NCBI GenBank assembly: GCA_963575745.1
Contig: CAUYUJ010005001.1
Location: 1 to 35,408 of the forward strand
Direction of reading: 5' to 3'
Source of the DNA: Prorocentrum cordatum
Lineage: Eukaryota > Sar > Dinophyceae > Prorocentrales > Prorocentraceae
Length of the DNA stretch: 35,408 nt
The notes beneath the pieces are model-generated. The model did no database searches and was not told the DNA's origin. It was given only the letters and a program-made list of their open reading frames with translations. Position numbers and translations under genes: made by a program. This document shows positions 9,223 through 19,269 of this stretch, piece by piece (within the stretch, counting starts at the first letter, position 1; every line of letters begins with the position of its first letter).

Positions 9223-10530
9223 ATGTTTGCAAGAGCCCGGACACAGCCACTTCGAGACCGTATTTTCCCTGTCATTGCCATCATGCGGGCGATCCACATG
9301 GCCGTTGTTTTTGTCGAGATGCTCTCGGTCCATGGAATCGACGCCAGCGTCGCCCTGCACGGGAGCAGTTGCACGAGTGGCGTGCGTGCGAAAGTCGTCG
9401 AATATGCCAACTTGCTCCAATATCAGATCGGATATCCGCCGACGTATGAACCAAATAACTCTGGAGAGTGCAAGTGCAACGCCCCCCGAGCCAATACCGC
9501 CACACAGACATGGACAGTATTGTCTGCCGACGATAGCGCTAATCAGGCAGATTGTGAGAATCTTTGCACCGAGTGGTACGAATGCGTAGGCTTTTTCTTC
9601 CGAACTGATCCTGCGGTCCCTCCTGTTGTTCCGACAGCTAAGAGCACGTGTTATCTCTACTATCAAGTTGGCACCAAGAACACGATCCCTTTTGGAGAGG
9701 CCGGGTTTGCCAGTTATGAGCCTGAAAGCCAGGTCATTCAAAATCCAGGAGCTGGCATGTGGGTGGACGATCCTGCTCTGACGACCACCTGCAGCGCTGC
9801 AACGGGCGCAGTCATATCGCCTGGGTTTTCGGGAACTGCAAGTGGATGCTACCTGAAGATATACCCGACGCCAGCCCCGACGCCAGCCCCGACGCCAACC
9901 CCGACGCCAGCACCGACGGCAGCCCCGACGCCAGCACCAACGGCGGCCCCCACGCCAGCCCCGACGCCAGTGCCAACACCGACGCCAGCAACGCCGACAC
10001 CGGCTCCCACGGCGCCGCCCACGGCGCCGCCCACGGCCGGGACACCGGCTCCCAGTCCTGCCATCGTGTCAGCCTCTGGGGACCCTCACCTCGTCAACGT
10101 GTACGGCGAGCGCTTCGACCTCATGAGGCCGGGCAACCACACCATGCTCTCAATCCCGCGAGGTGCGACCCCGCAGAGGGCGCTGCTCCATGTGGAAGCG
10201 CACGCGGAGCAGCACGGTGGGGCTTGCGCGGACATGTACATTGACACGTTGAGTGTCGTTGGCAAATGGGCGGCCGGAGTGTATCTCAATGGCCGGGGCA
10301 TTCAATATTACGCCTGGAAGCGGGATAGCCAGCTGTCGGGCTGGAGGAAGTACGGGTCCGTGCACATGAAGGTGGTTTGGGGCAGCACCGCGTCTGGGAT
10401 ACGGTATTTGAACCTGCTCGTGAGCAACCTGAGCCACGCCAGGTACCCCATCGGGGGGCTGCTCGGCGAGGACGACCACTCTCAGGGTGCGACCCCGAGG
10501 GCTGACTGCAGGCGCGTCATGGAAGTCTGA
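9223..10530 (+). CDS. Secreted or surface PAN/apple-like, PT-linker, vWD-like protein (retrogene)
   Basis: Intronless, 435 codons. N-terminus: basic n-region then IFPVIAIMRAIHMAVVFVEML, a probable signal or anchor. The first ATG lies only 13 nt after the spliced-leader relict; in-frame ATGs at 9283 and 9298 are alternative starts, and 9283 gives a shorter signal-like leader. Residues 83-190 are cysteine-rich (C83, C85, C111, C115, C121, C143, C190); the DCENLCTEWYECVGFFF and later CYLYY pattern resembles PAN/apple domains. Residues 215-279 are a Pro/Thr/Ala linker made by a 12-bp DNA repeat. Residues 284-430 hold SGDPHLVNVYGERFDL and the terminal GGLLGEDDH, the von Willebrand D-like module common in dinoflagellate predicted proteins. 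The GDPH motif is intact. The exact role is unknown; binding or adhesion outside the cell is an inference. Lack of introns and the SL relict indicate retroposition. No stop or frameshift, so it may be functional. Confidence 0.9.
   Translation: MFARARTQPLRDRIFPVIAIMRAIHMAVVFVEMLSVHGIDASVALHGSSCTSGVRAKVVEYANLLQYQIGYPPTYEPNNSGECKCNAPRANTATQTWTVLSADDSANQADCENLCTEWYECVGFFFRTDPAVPPVVPTAKSTCYLYYQVGTKNTIPFGEAGFASYEPESQVIQNPGAGMWVDDPALTTTCSAATGAVISPGFSGTASGCYLKIYPTPAPTPAPTPTPTPAPTAAPTPAPTAAPTPAPTPVPTPTPATPTPAPTAPPTAPPTAGTPAPSPAIVSASGDPHLVNVYGERFDLMRPGNHTMLSIPRGATPQRALLHVEAHAEQHGGACADMYIDTLSVVGKWAAGVYLNGRGIQYYAWKRDSQLSGWRKYGSVHMKVVWGSTASGIRYLNLLVSNLSHARYPIGGLLGEDDHSQGATPRADCRRVMEV
9865..10044 (+). repeat. 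12-bp coding minisatellite (PTPA linker)
   Basis: CCGACGCCAGCC-type units, in frame, encode the (PTPA)n linker between the cysteine-rich and vWD-like domains. Variants (ACGGCAGCC, ACGGCGCCG) give PTAA and APPT. Length is likely to vary between paralogues. Confidence 0.9.
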
Positions 10531-11758
10531 GTCTGCTGGCGCTGCGAGAATTCGAGGATGCTTCGCTGCGATGCTTGCGCGCGTTGCACTGGCTAGATGT
10601 TGCGGCACGCCGCGGCGTGTGGCCGCGAAGGAATAAGCGATTGTCTAGACGAGTCCAGGCGCTGCTTGGGAGCAATGTCGAGGTCGGCGGGCGCTCTCTG
10701 CGGGGGTGAGGTTCCCACCATGCCTCCAGGACCCGGAGACCTGCGGACGCTCCCACGAAGCATTTGGACGCCCCCGAGAGGACTTTGAGATGCCCCAAGA
10801 AATCTCACACTCGCCCCGGAATCCTCTCGGAGATCCTCTGAGCGTCTTCCAAGCCTCTCCTCCCCCGTCTTTTGTTTCTCCCGCCCATTGCCTTCATTAT
10901 CCCTCCTACCTCTGCGTCGCTGCAACCCGCGCGCACGGCTGGGAACGCGCCACGACGCGCTTTCTCGAGGGAAGGGCGCTTTCCGTCCCCGTGCCAGCTA
11001 CGTCTCACACGACTCTAGCCAGATATGTCGGCGACTTGGGAAGATGTTATCCCCTCGTCGTTCAGGAAGGGCAGGGAGCAGGAGGGAGGGGCGAACAAGG
11101 AGGAGTGCGAAAACAGGGACGAGGACAACGAGCAGGAGGAGGAGGAAGAGGAGGGGGAGGGAAAAGGAGAGGACGGGGATCAGAGTACGTCCTGGACGCT
11201 TCAGCGATGCTGGGAGAAAAGGGCCCTCCCGTCTCGGGATCCCTCACATCCCACTCGAAGCATGTTTTGGAAGCCCCCTCGTGAACGACGAAGGTCACGT
11301 GTGCTTGCCGTGCAGGCGAAGAGCCTGAAAGGCCCCCTCAGAATCCCCGAATCAATCCACACAAGGGCGTCCACCTGGCATCTGCCCTTGCCCTAACACC
11401 CTGTCCATGCCGCCTCATTCCTCACACCTGAACGGACGCGTACCTGCAAATATTGCCCCTGCCCACAACTCCACCAGCGTCAAGCCCTAATCTTGAGCCG
11501 TTCGCCCTACAACTCATCGTAGCAGCCTCGCCTTACCCTACCCTGGACCTAAAACCAAAACCCTGACTCTCTCGCCCGGGCATCCTAACTGGACCCGGGA
11601 CCATCCTGGATTCTCGAATGGAGCCCCAGGAGACCCTCAAGAGCCCCCCAGTAGAGCAGCAAGAGAACCCCCTCGCAATTTCCCAAAATACATTTTTTCT
11701 GAAGCGTGGAGCGCAGTCGCCCATGTGTTCCCGCAGGCCTTTCCGGGAACATCCGGGC
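10531..11758. other. 3' flank of the retrogene; no further gene recognised
   Basis: No poly(A) run or AATAAA follows the stop within 100 bp. 10725-10830 and 11600-11660 are CTTGG-type minisatellite in reverse orientation (CCCCAAGA, CCCCAGGAG). 11085-11170 is (GGA)n-rich. Open frames through 10706-11396 are GC-rich, compete with one another and lack any motif. Confidence 0.4.
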
Positions 11759-12130
11759 GGAGGAGGAGGAGGAGGAGGAGGAGGAGTCGGTGGAGGAGGA
11801 GGAGGAGGAGGAGGAGGAGGAGGGAGGAAGATGAGCAGCTGCAAGAGGAAGATAAGGAGGAGGAGGGAGGAGGAGGAGCAGAGCACGAAACAGGAGGGGA
11901 AGGGAAAAAATGAAGAGGGAACGGAAGAGGACGGCAAGAGTGAACAATGATTCACGAGGAGGAGAGAAACAGGCGTAGGGAGAGCAGAGGCAGGAGCGCG
12001 GGCGCGGGGAGGAGGAGGAGGAGGAGGAGGAGGAGGAGGAGGAGGAGGAGGAGGAGGAGAAGAGGATAAAGAGGAAAGGAGGAGGAGCAGGAGGAGGAGG
12101 AGCTGACGACGGCGAGTGAGCAGGAGGAGG
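11759..12130 (+). repeat. (GGA)n tracts
   Basis: GGA/GAG repeats at 11759-11885 and 12012-12115, separated by purine-rich sequence. Minus-strand frames of up to 273 codons through them are poly-Ser/Pro artefacts. Confidence 0.9.
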
Positions 12131-12283
12131 AGGGGGGCGAGGTGGGTGCAGGCCTTGCCACGCCCACACGCGGTGGACTTTGCAGCGCCGCAGGTCAGAC
12201 GAGCATGAGAGCCGCACAACATGGCGCAGTAGCGACTAGAACCTAAGCGCCAGCGAAGCGCGCGTGGTTCTGATATGTGTATA

Positions 12284-12348
12284 TAGATAAGTTTATATAT
12301 AAATATGTGTTTACATATATATATATATATATATATACAGGTGTGTAT
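12284..12348. repeat. (TA)n microsatellite
   Basis: AT-rich stretch with about 11 TA units (12317-12338), flanked by palindromic TATATATAAATATGTG and GTGTATGTACACA words. An isolated AT island in GC-rich surroundings. Confidence 0.9.
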
Positions 12349-12392
12349 GTACACATCTGGATTCCAACGTCAGCCAGCGTGGACTCCAAACA

Positions 12393-12655
12393 TTGTGTTT
12401 CTTGGTATACACGTGGCTCAACATAAGTGGGACAGCCTATGTGGGGCTATCTTTGTGGTACAATAAATGTGGAGCACTATTTGTTAAGTTATCAAGGTGG
12501 TGCACTTCGTGCGGTGTAGTACAAGTGTGGTGCAATCTAAATCGTGCAAACTATGTTGTGCAACCTATGTGGTGCAATAGCTGTGGTACAAGATATGCGG
12601 TGCGGTCGATGTGGTGCAGCATGTGTGGAGAAATCTGTGCGGTGCAATCTATCCA
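12393..12655 (+). repeat. TGTGGTGCAA degenerate minisatellite, array 1
   Basis: Repeated ATGTGGTGCAAYCT/ATGTTGTGCAAC words at 14-18-bp spacing (near 12440, 12525, 12555, 12570, 12600, 12615, 12640). The same family returns at 13640-13910. Confidence 0.8.
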
Positions 12656-12986
12656 GTTGCTTGCAGCAAACCCCGCCACCGTGCCTGTGCAACAACGCAG
12701 CAGGAAGGAGGCTGCGAGTAGTAACAGCGCAATTCCGACGAGTGGTTTGAACTGAGATTGGTCGAACTCAACTTCGTCTTCGATCGCGCGGTAGGAAGGA
12801 GGTCAAGTTCATTCCCCGCTGCAGTTCAGCGTTACGTCAGAACTTTGACGTGTCGTGAATTCGACCTCGCCTTCGCCCACGCGGTAGGAAGGAGGTCGTT
12901 ACCACGGACCGCTGCACTTCAGCGAGTGGTCTGAATTGGAACGGGTCGTGAAAGCGACTTCGTCTTCGTCCGCGTGGTGTGAAGGT
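12656..12986 (+). repeat. Dispersed repeat with ~92-bp internal units, copy 1
   Basis: Matches 21795-22022 (GCAAACCC...CCTGTGCAAC(G)GCAGCAGGAA..., then GCGCGGTAGGAAGGAGGT and GAGTGGTCTGAA). Within this copy the GCGGTAGGAAGGAGGT block recurs at about 12789 and 12880 and, decayed, near 12972, so the element is partly tandem. Confidence 0.8.
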
Positions 12987-13137
12987 GAAGCATGCTGCCA
13001 AATTATTTTCCAGGTGTCTAAAAATGTTTCAAACATGTTTTAATTATGTTAAACCAAGTATAGCTTTTTCCATATTTTGAACACATGGTTAATTCAGTGA
13101 TCGGATTGTTAGGGTGTCCATTGTCATGGCATCCACA
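12987..13137 (+). repeat. AT-rich dispersed repeat, copy 1
   Basis: Matches 17053-17216: starts GAAGCA, includes AAACATGTTT palindromes and ATGTTAAAC words, and ends GTGTCCATTGTCATGGCATC in both copies. AT-rich, unlike its neighbours. No frame is conserved. Confidence 0.85.
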
Positions 13138-13164
13138 ACGGCAGTCTTGATACACTCGTGAAGT

Positions 13165-13612
13165 GTCTTCGGGCCGTCGTCTTAGGGCCCTTTTTAGAGG
13201 CTCCTGGGCGATCTTGGGGTCCTCTTGGGCCGATTCGGAGCCCTCTTGGGGGCCTCATGGGCTGTCCTGGAGCTATCTTGGAGGCCTCTTGGGCCGTCTT
13301 GGGCGGTCGGGAGCCCAAACAGGCGAAAACTTCAACATCTGTCACACACCTAAGGTAAGTCACTCGTTGTTGCTTCCTCGGGCTCTCTTGGCGGGCCTCT
13401 AAGAGCCTTCGTGGGCCGTCTTGGGAGCCTCTGGAGCTGTCTTGAGGCTTGAGCCGCCTTCGGCCATCTTGGGCCGTCTTGATGTCATCTTGACTGCCTT
13501 GGCAGCCGTCTTGGTGGCCATCTTGCCCGTCTAGAGGCCGTAAAGAGCACCGGAGAGCTAATTCAGGAGGGGGCGATTTTCAGCAGGTGCGCGTGATGCG
13601 GGGGGGCACCCC
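13165..13612 (+). repeat. CTTGG minisatellite block, paralogous to 23720-24205
   Basis: Dense GGGCC(G/T)(T/C)CTTGGG units of about 15 bp. The order of variants (GGGCGATCTTGGGGTCCTC, then GGTCGGGAGCCCAAACAGGCG, then the later GTCTAGAGGCCG and GATGCGGGGGGG) follows that of 23720-24205, so it is one ~450-bp dispersed higher-order unit and not independent tandem growth. Confidence 0.8.
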
Positions 13613-13639
13613 TAGAAAACCATTGGGCACACGGCCTGG

Positions 13640-13910
13640 TGGCGAATGAGGTGGAATATGTTACGCAGTCTAGGTTCTGCAATCAATGTTTTGCAACCTA
13701 TGTGGTGCATCATATGTTGCGCAATGGTGTGCAACCCATCTTGAGTAATCTCTGTGGAACAACATACGTTGTGCAATATTTGCGGTGCACTCCCTGTTGT
13801 ACAGTATATATGTACGTGATGCAATATATGTTGTTTTAAAACTATATGCCGCAATCTATATGGTGCAACCTCCGTGATGCACTTCACGCGGTGCAATTCA
13901 GCCTGCCGAG
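13640..13910 (+). repeat. TGTGGTGCAA degenerate minisatellite, array 2
   Basis: TGTTTTGCAAC, TATGTGGTGCATC, TGTTGCGCAATG and TTGCGGTGCACT words at 14-18-bp spacing, the same family as 12393-12655 and in the same orientation. Confidence 0.78.
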
Positions 13911-14916
13911 CTTGAAGTTGACAAATCCACTGCTCGCGCAACCGTCCCACCCACCCGCCCGCAACTTGGCCTGCAAAGGCAATGCGGCGGCGATTGCGAT
14001 GACTGCTTGGCGCTGGCTGGCACATTGCTGCGGCCGCGCTGGCGCGCACAGGCTTGCGGGCAGGGCGGCCAGCTAGCCTGGCGCTGCCGATGCGGATGGG
14101 GTGGCGCCGACGGCTGGGCATTTCCCAGCGCGTTTCGCAGGCCGCGCTGGCGCGTTGGCACTTCAGTGCGAGTCGGTTGCTCGGGCGGGCGCGGTATCAA
14201 TGCGACGTCGACGATGATTGTAGATATCGATGCTGGTGGCGATGATGAGAGTGACGACAGCAAGGCCAATAACGGCGCCGATGCTGGCCACGCTGGTGAC
14301 GATGATGGTATCCATGTGTCGGTGATGAATGGTTTTGGAAGGATTTCGACATGCGCGCGCGGCCGACGCGCGCGAGCGTTCGAATGAATCGGACATGCGC
14401 GTGCGAGAGGCCCGCTTGGTCGCACTTGATGAGAATGTTGCTAACCTATGGTTTGCCTCGGCTTTATCATGAACTTACGCGCAAAGTTGTGTTGACACAT
14501 ACTGTTGCAACACAAGTGTGTTTATATACTTCGGGGCTTTGGATCTTGAGATCGATGTGAAACCCCGGGTGTTTGAATAGTTGCGGCTTGCGCGCGCGAC
14601 GACGCGCGTGTGGATTTCGTCAGTTGTTGTGTAAAGGGTTCTTGGCAGCCGATGATGAGTGATACACGAGTGTATGCGCATAGTGTTAGTTATCGAGGAT
14701 GAGGAGAGGGGTCGATACCGCTTGGGCCTGGACGATCGGATTCCATCGTTCGAATGAACGGTGAGGCAGGATCATATAGAAATTGCACATCCCCAGCGGG
14801 GACGGGTCATCCCGGAGGTGGGGGAGATCCTACTTCCCATTTGAGGCGGGGAGTCTACGGGGAGGCGACGAGGTGGCGACGGCGACAACACAGCGGTCAG
14901 ACCGACAGACAGGCCC
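13911..14916. other. No gene recognised
   Basis: GC-rich to 14240, then CGATGATG-rich words to 14330, CGCGCGGCCGACGCGCGCG palindromes near 14356 and 14598, and CGTTCGAATGAA twice (14378, 14746). Competing open frames, no motif. Confidence 0.45.
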
Positions 14917-15046
14917 AGACGACCGGCGGCGACGAGGCTGCGACGGGGCGGCGACGGCGGCTTCATAGCCGCTGAGCAGGTCATCGGGCCGAGACGACGG
15001 GCGGCGACGAGGCGGCGACGGGGCGGCGACGGCGGCTACATGACCG
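14917..15046 (+). repeat. 75-bp tandem duplication
   Basis: AGACGACCGGCGGCGACGAGG at 14917 is repeated at 14992 (AGACGACGGGCGGCGACGAGG) and both continue through GACGGGGCGGCGACGGCGGC. CGGCGA-rich; no gene. Confidence 0.9.
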
Positions 15047-15159
15047 CCAGAGTGGCCGTCAAACCCACTTCCGTAGAACAGCTAAGAACCGCTACGTACG
15101 AACATTGGTTGGGGAGTATGGCATGGACCACTGTTTGCAAATTGTGCCTTCCAGCTGAA

Positions 15160-15232
15160 TACATATATATATATATATATGTATATGTAAATGTATAGAT
15201 ATACACATATGCACATATATATATATGTGATT
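15160..15232. repeat. (AT)n microsatellite pair
   Basis: Two AT tracts (15163-15180 and 15216-15228) joined by GTATATGTAAATG/ATACACATATGCACATATA palindromic sequence. Confidence 0.9.
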
Positions 15233-16097
15233 ATGTCAACTACCCTGGCGCGCCATAACATCGCGCGCACGTTTGGCAACCCTGATCTCCATCCACGGCC
15301 CAATCGCTCCTGAGACTTCTGTCAGAGTGCATCGGATGATGTCATCTGCATGTACGTACCTCTCTCGCTTAACACGTGTTCCCTGCTGGCAATCCGTATA
15401 CACAGTCGCGAGCCATGTCCACCAAGATGCCCTTCCTCTTGTCGTCCACAAGAGTTCGGCGCCTGGCAAAAGAGTGCATCGCCGGCCCAACAAGCAATCA
15501 GCTCTCAATATGAACAATAACAGCGCAAACATTTTCAGGAGTGTCCAGTCCGTGATGAACTCCCACCTTCTTGATTTTTGTGCAACCATTGTCGGTTGAA
15601 ACGCGCGTTCTCTCTACGAGCCATTTTCCCACTGAGGGCAAGCAATTGCAGACCGATGTGTGAACAGCTTCCATATTCGGCTCCGACTTGGTAGGAAGGT
15701 CAATCGTCACATGTGGTCCGCCTGGGGAAACATAGTTGTCCACAGTTCCTTGTTCTTCCCACTCTTGGAATGTATTCCTGACGTGCTTCCTAGCCAAGCG
15801 GCGGTGAAATGCACACCATGCTAACTATCTCAATCGCTGCTTGGTGGCCCTTCCGAGCGTGCGTTGTTACGTTTCTTTCCTGTCGCGCCTTCTCGTGTTG
15901 GTTGTGTTCTTCGCCTCCGTGGGCGAAGCCTCGACAAAGGTCATGCTCTCGTCAAACCGGCAAACAGATGGCACACGCTGCTGCGTGAGCCAAAGTACGG
16001 TGGAGGAATTGTATGCCCGCGCCTCCCTCCTCCGCCCTGGCATGTGGGATCGGGTAGCCCCGTGGCCTCCAAGAGGGAACCCTGAGGCCTCTCTGTT
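15233..16097. other. Non-repetitive DNA with unassigned minus-strand open frames
   Basis: One of the few stretches without low complexity. Minus strand 15797-15498 stays open for about 99 codons (contains VDNYVSPGGPHVTIDLPTK) but begins TTG; the first ATG is about 40 codons in. A second minus frame is open at 15589-15236. They overlap in different frames and could be pieces of a decayed gene. No family recognised. The plus frame from 15841 has a hydrophobic start but begins TTG and runs into repeats. Confidence 0.3.
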
Positions 16098-16291
16098 GAC
16101 GAACGGACAACACACACCCGTGCCCACGGGGGCGCCGGCGGGGTGTGGGTGCGCTGTGGGTATGGGTGCGGGTTGGCGCACCGCGGGGGAGGCTGCCGTT
16201 CGAGCGGGGGGCCCCCATCCGACAGCACGCACCCGTAGCCCCCTTTCCGTCCTCCCCTGTGGGCGCGGGCGCGTGCTGTTCGTTCGCCGTC
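16098..16291. mobile_element. Foldback element family B, copy 1 (194 bp)
   Basis: Left end GACGAACGGACAACACACAC and its approximate reverse complement at the right end (GTGCTGTTCGTTCGCCGTC, 16273-16291). The interior GGGTATGGGTGCGGGTTG...CCGTTCGAGCGGGG...CCCCATCCGACA is shared with 18500-18874 in the same orientation. It has several nested self-complementary words (CACCC(G/A)TA(G/C)CC against GGCTATGGGTGCGGG). No coding capacity. Confidence 0.65.
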
Positions 16292-16439
16292 TGTCGGGTC
16301 GGGGTTCCCGGAGCCGGACGGCGGCGACTGGCAGGGGGGAGGAGGCCCGGGGAGGAGGGGGGGGGGAGGCGGAGAGGGCCAGGCGGGGAGCTGGACCCCG
16401 GGGGGCCCACTGCGGCCTCCAGCAGCCCCCTGGACCCCC

Positions 16440-16590
16440 CTCCTGCTCCTCCTCCTCCTGCCTCTCCCCTCCTGGCCCCTTCTCCTGCCTCCCTCGTCCT
16501 TCCTCTCCTCTCCTCTCCTCTCCTCTCCTCTCCTCTCCTCTCCTCTCCTCTCCTCGTCCCCCCGTCCTTCCTCCACCCCCCCCATTTTCG
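16440..16590 (+). repeat. Pyrimidine tract with (TCCTC)11
   Basis: 16501-16555 is eleven perfect TCCTC units inside a longer CT-only stretch. It ends before a CCCCAGCACCG and a GATGCAG (near 16640) that could act as acceptors, but no convincing exon follows. Confidence 0.9.
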
Positions 16591-17052
16591 CGCGAGCGCG
16601 CTGGCTTCCCCAGCACCGTGGAGATACCGATGCAGACCTTACGGGCTGCACGGAATCGTCTCTCGTTCTGCGACTGTGGCAGCGTAAATGGTTGGAATCG
16701 ATCCGAGGATGTGTTGCCCTGCTCCACGTCGAGCGTGAGCATTCCCTTCGATCTGACGTTGGGCATTCCACTTGATCGCACATTGGGTGTGAAATGTTGG
16801 AGGAGATCGCCTAGATCGCAGGGGATGCACACACGACGTTCTGCGCCGCTCTCGCCGCCCCTGCCGCACTTTCTGCTCTCCTCTGCTCTCTTCTCCTCGC
16901 CCCGATTCTGGGCCACAGGTTCGGCCACGCGGGCAGGGCACCCGCCTGGCCGATCGCACTGTGGTCATACGCTGGCCTCGTCGACATCGTTGCTCGGAGG
17001 CGTCCGCTCCCTTCATCCACTCCTAAGCTTGTGGAGGACGATTCATGGAGAG

Positions 17053-17216
17053 GAAGCAAGCTGCAACATCATTTCCAGATATTTTAAACATGTTTCGAAC
17101 ATGTGTTAAATATGTTAAACACGCTTGAATCATGCTTATAAAATTTTAACACATTTCAAACACATGCTTAATTCAGTGGTAGGACTGTTGGAGTGTCCAT
17201 TGTCATGGCATCCACA
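17053..17216 (+). repeat. AT-rich dispersed repeat, copy 2
   Basis: Second copy of the 12987-13137 repeat, about 13 bp longer because of an extra AACATG/TTTAAAC segment, with the same 3' end (GTCCATTGTCATGGCATCCA). Confidence 0.85.
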
Positions 17217-17559
17217 GTCCTAAGCCTGCCCTGAGCCAGCAAAGCAGAGCAACCATCATGACAGACTGCAACCTCGAGCGTGAGAAGTGCTTCGTGCTGG
17301 AGCGCGCGTCGTGCTTCGTAAGCTGGGTGGGAAGGCGCCGGCGTCCATTTTCGGCAAGGAGGACACGATTTCTGGAGGCTGCGTGCCAGCATTGGTGACA
17401 CGGACAGGGATTCGCAGAAGAATGTCGAGGAAGCGGGAAATGCAGCAGTGCAGACGTGGTAGGAAGACCAAGAAAACATGTGAAAGAGAGACCAGAAGTT
17501 CCGGTATGAAGAGGAGTGTAAAGGATAATCAAATGATTTTCGGCTCACCCCGCCGCCTG
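17217..17559. other. Unassigned unique DNA
   Basis: Less GC-rich, not repetitive. ATG at 17259 opens a 46-codon plus frame (MTDCNLEREKCFVLERASC); another plus frame and two minus frames are also open. No motif decides. Confidence 0.25.
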
Positions 17560-17775
17560 GAGGCCGCTTACATGCACCTTGGGATTTCTTGGGGGTCTCT
17601 TGGGGGCCTCCAGGTCGTCTCGTGGAGGGCCATCTTGGGTTGGAGGATTTCTGATGCCAGTTCGAGTTCCACCTTTGGGTCTCCTCTTGGGGCCGTGTTT
17701 GGAGCATCTGGAGCGTTTTTTGGCCACCTTCGGGATGTCTCGGGACGATAGTAGTGGGGGCCTCCTGGACCGTCT
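17560..17775 (+). repeat. CTTGG minisatellite
   Basis: TTCTTGGGGGTCTCTTGGGGGCCTCC-like units continuing to CATCCTGGGCCG, about 15 bp each and more diverged than at 22.5 kb. Confidence 0.75.
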
Positions 17776-18499
17776 TGAACGGTTGACTCTTGTGCATCCT
17801 GGGCCGCGCAACCACGGGATCCTTTCTGGGAAAGCCATGTGACGAGCCCCGCAAGTGTTTCGGAGCGCACGGGGTCCCGTCAGAATAGATATACCCTGGA
17901 GTAGTAAGGCTACGGGCTCGAGGACGACAACGTGCGAGATTCCTCGGAACCCATCTACGGAGAGGTACCCCTGACGTGGCAGGGCAAACAGCGGAATGCA
18001 GGCAAACTGTGCTTCTCTGGGGCCTTCCAAAGCACGTCGGAGATTCTTCGTCGGCACTGGCCAAATTTGACACACGCACACACATGCGCCATGCTGATGT
18101 GCTGGGTCGCGTGGGCTTTAGGAAGCGAGCGGGGAGGAAGCAAGGATACCAGGCGGTAACTAGCGGTGTCAGCTCGAAGGCATCTTGATAGTTGCAGTAT
18201 GCAGCTCCGCATGGTGACGTTCTTTTTTAGTTTTGCTTGCCGCATGGCCAGATCACATTGCGATGGTGTTCTTCGCCATCTTCATGACGGTTCCTGGACG
18301 GAGGGTGGGAAGCACATAACGGTGGAATTGTTTGCACCGTTCTTCTTGTGTTCAGCACCATCTGGGCACCGCGCTGGTGCCCTCGATCAATGGAATCCGC
18401 CTTGGTGCTTGCAACGGCACGTCCTTACGGTCGCTAAGACAAGGGGAGTGTCGCAAACACGTGGAGTGCCTCGTCCTGACGGGAACGGACGGACCTTTT
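17776..18499. other. No gene recognised
   Basis: Mixed-composition unique DNA. Short open frames on both strands, none with a motif, splice context or homology I recognise. Confidence 0.4.
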
Positions 18500-18874
18500 G
18501 ATGACGAGCGAACAACACACACCCGTACCCATAGGGGGGTCGTTGGGAGGAGGACTGGCTATGGGTATGGGTGCGGGTTGTCGGACCCTGGGGAACGCTC
18601 CCGTTCGAGCGGGGACCCCCATCCGACAACACGCACCCATAGCCCTCTCCGATGGATCCCCCTATGGGTACAGTCGGGGCCCTGAAGAAGGAACCCTTTT
18701 GGTTGGGGAGGGGCTCCGCGTTCCTTAAGTGTTTCACAGCTTGCCTCAGGTTTCCCTTACGTTTTCGATGGGACATCGAAGTTTAACTGATGGAAAAAAG
18801 GGGCCTCGTTCCTTATTTAGGGTTCCTTAAGTCAACGCCCCGACTGTATGGGTGTGTGTTGTTGGTTCGTCATC
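18500..18874. mobile_element. Foldback element family B, copy 2 (375 bp)
   Basis: Left terminus GATGACGAGCGAACAACACA and on to 18529; right terminus 18845-18874 is its reverse complement at 26 of 30 positions. 18550-18650 matches the interior of 16098-16291. A second exact inverted pair lies inside (TACAGTCGGGGC at about 18669, GCCCCGACTGTA at about 18836), as does GTTCCTTAAG twice. It is longer than copy 1, so one copy is deleted or the other carries extra sequence. No target duplication is obvious. Confidence 0.65.
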
Positions 18875-19018
18875 TTATGCAGCGCATGCTTTGCCCAGCG
18901 CATCCGCCATCGCTCGGCCCTTCTGAGCTGAGGCGCTCTTCGCCCGTGCGCCGCACGTGCAGTCTCGCCCCTGCCTCTGCACAGGAGGCTCTCGGCAAGC
19001 GCAGCCTGGCACCTGTCT

Positions 19019-19269
19019 TCCCCCCCCTCCCTCCCCTCCCCTCCCTCCCCATCCCCTCCCCTCCCCCCCCTCCCCTCCCCTCCCCTCCCCTCCCTCCCCT
19101 CCCTCCCCTCCCCTCCCTCCCCCCCCTCCCTCCCCCTCCCTCCCCTCCCTCCTGTCTGTCCTCTCCACTCCTCCCTCCCCTCTCCCTCCCCTCCTCTCCC
19201 CTCTCCGCCCGAACCCGTCCCCCACGTGCCCCTCTTTTTTTTTTTTTCTCTCTCTCTCTCTCTCTCTAT
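19019..19269 (+). repeat. Polypyrimidine tract: (CCCTCC)n, T13, (CT)n
   Basis: About 185 bp of CCCTCC/CCCCTCCC variants, then a T run at about 19226-19238 and a CT run to 19268. The ACCTGTCTTCC before it and CTCGCCTGCGGCAG after it give a plausible 3' splice site at 19287, but no exon frame there is convincing. Confidence 0.92.

Noticed and set aside
15841-17109. 422-codon plus-strand ORF with a hydrophobic N-terminus
   Set aside because: It starts at TTG, crosses a foldback element and the (TCCTC)11 tract, and competes with long minus frames. No motif.
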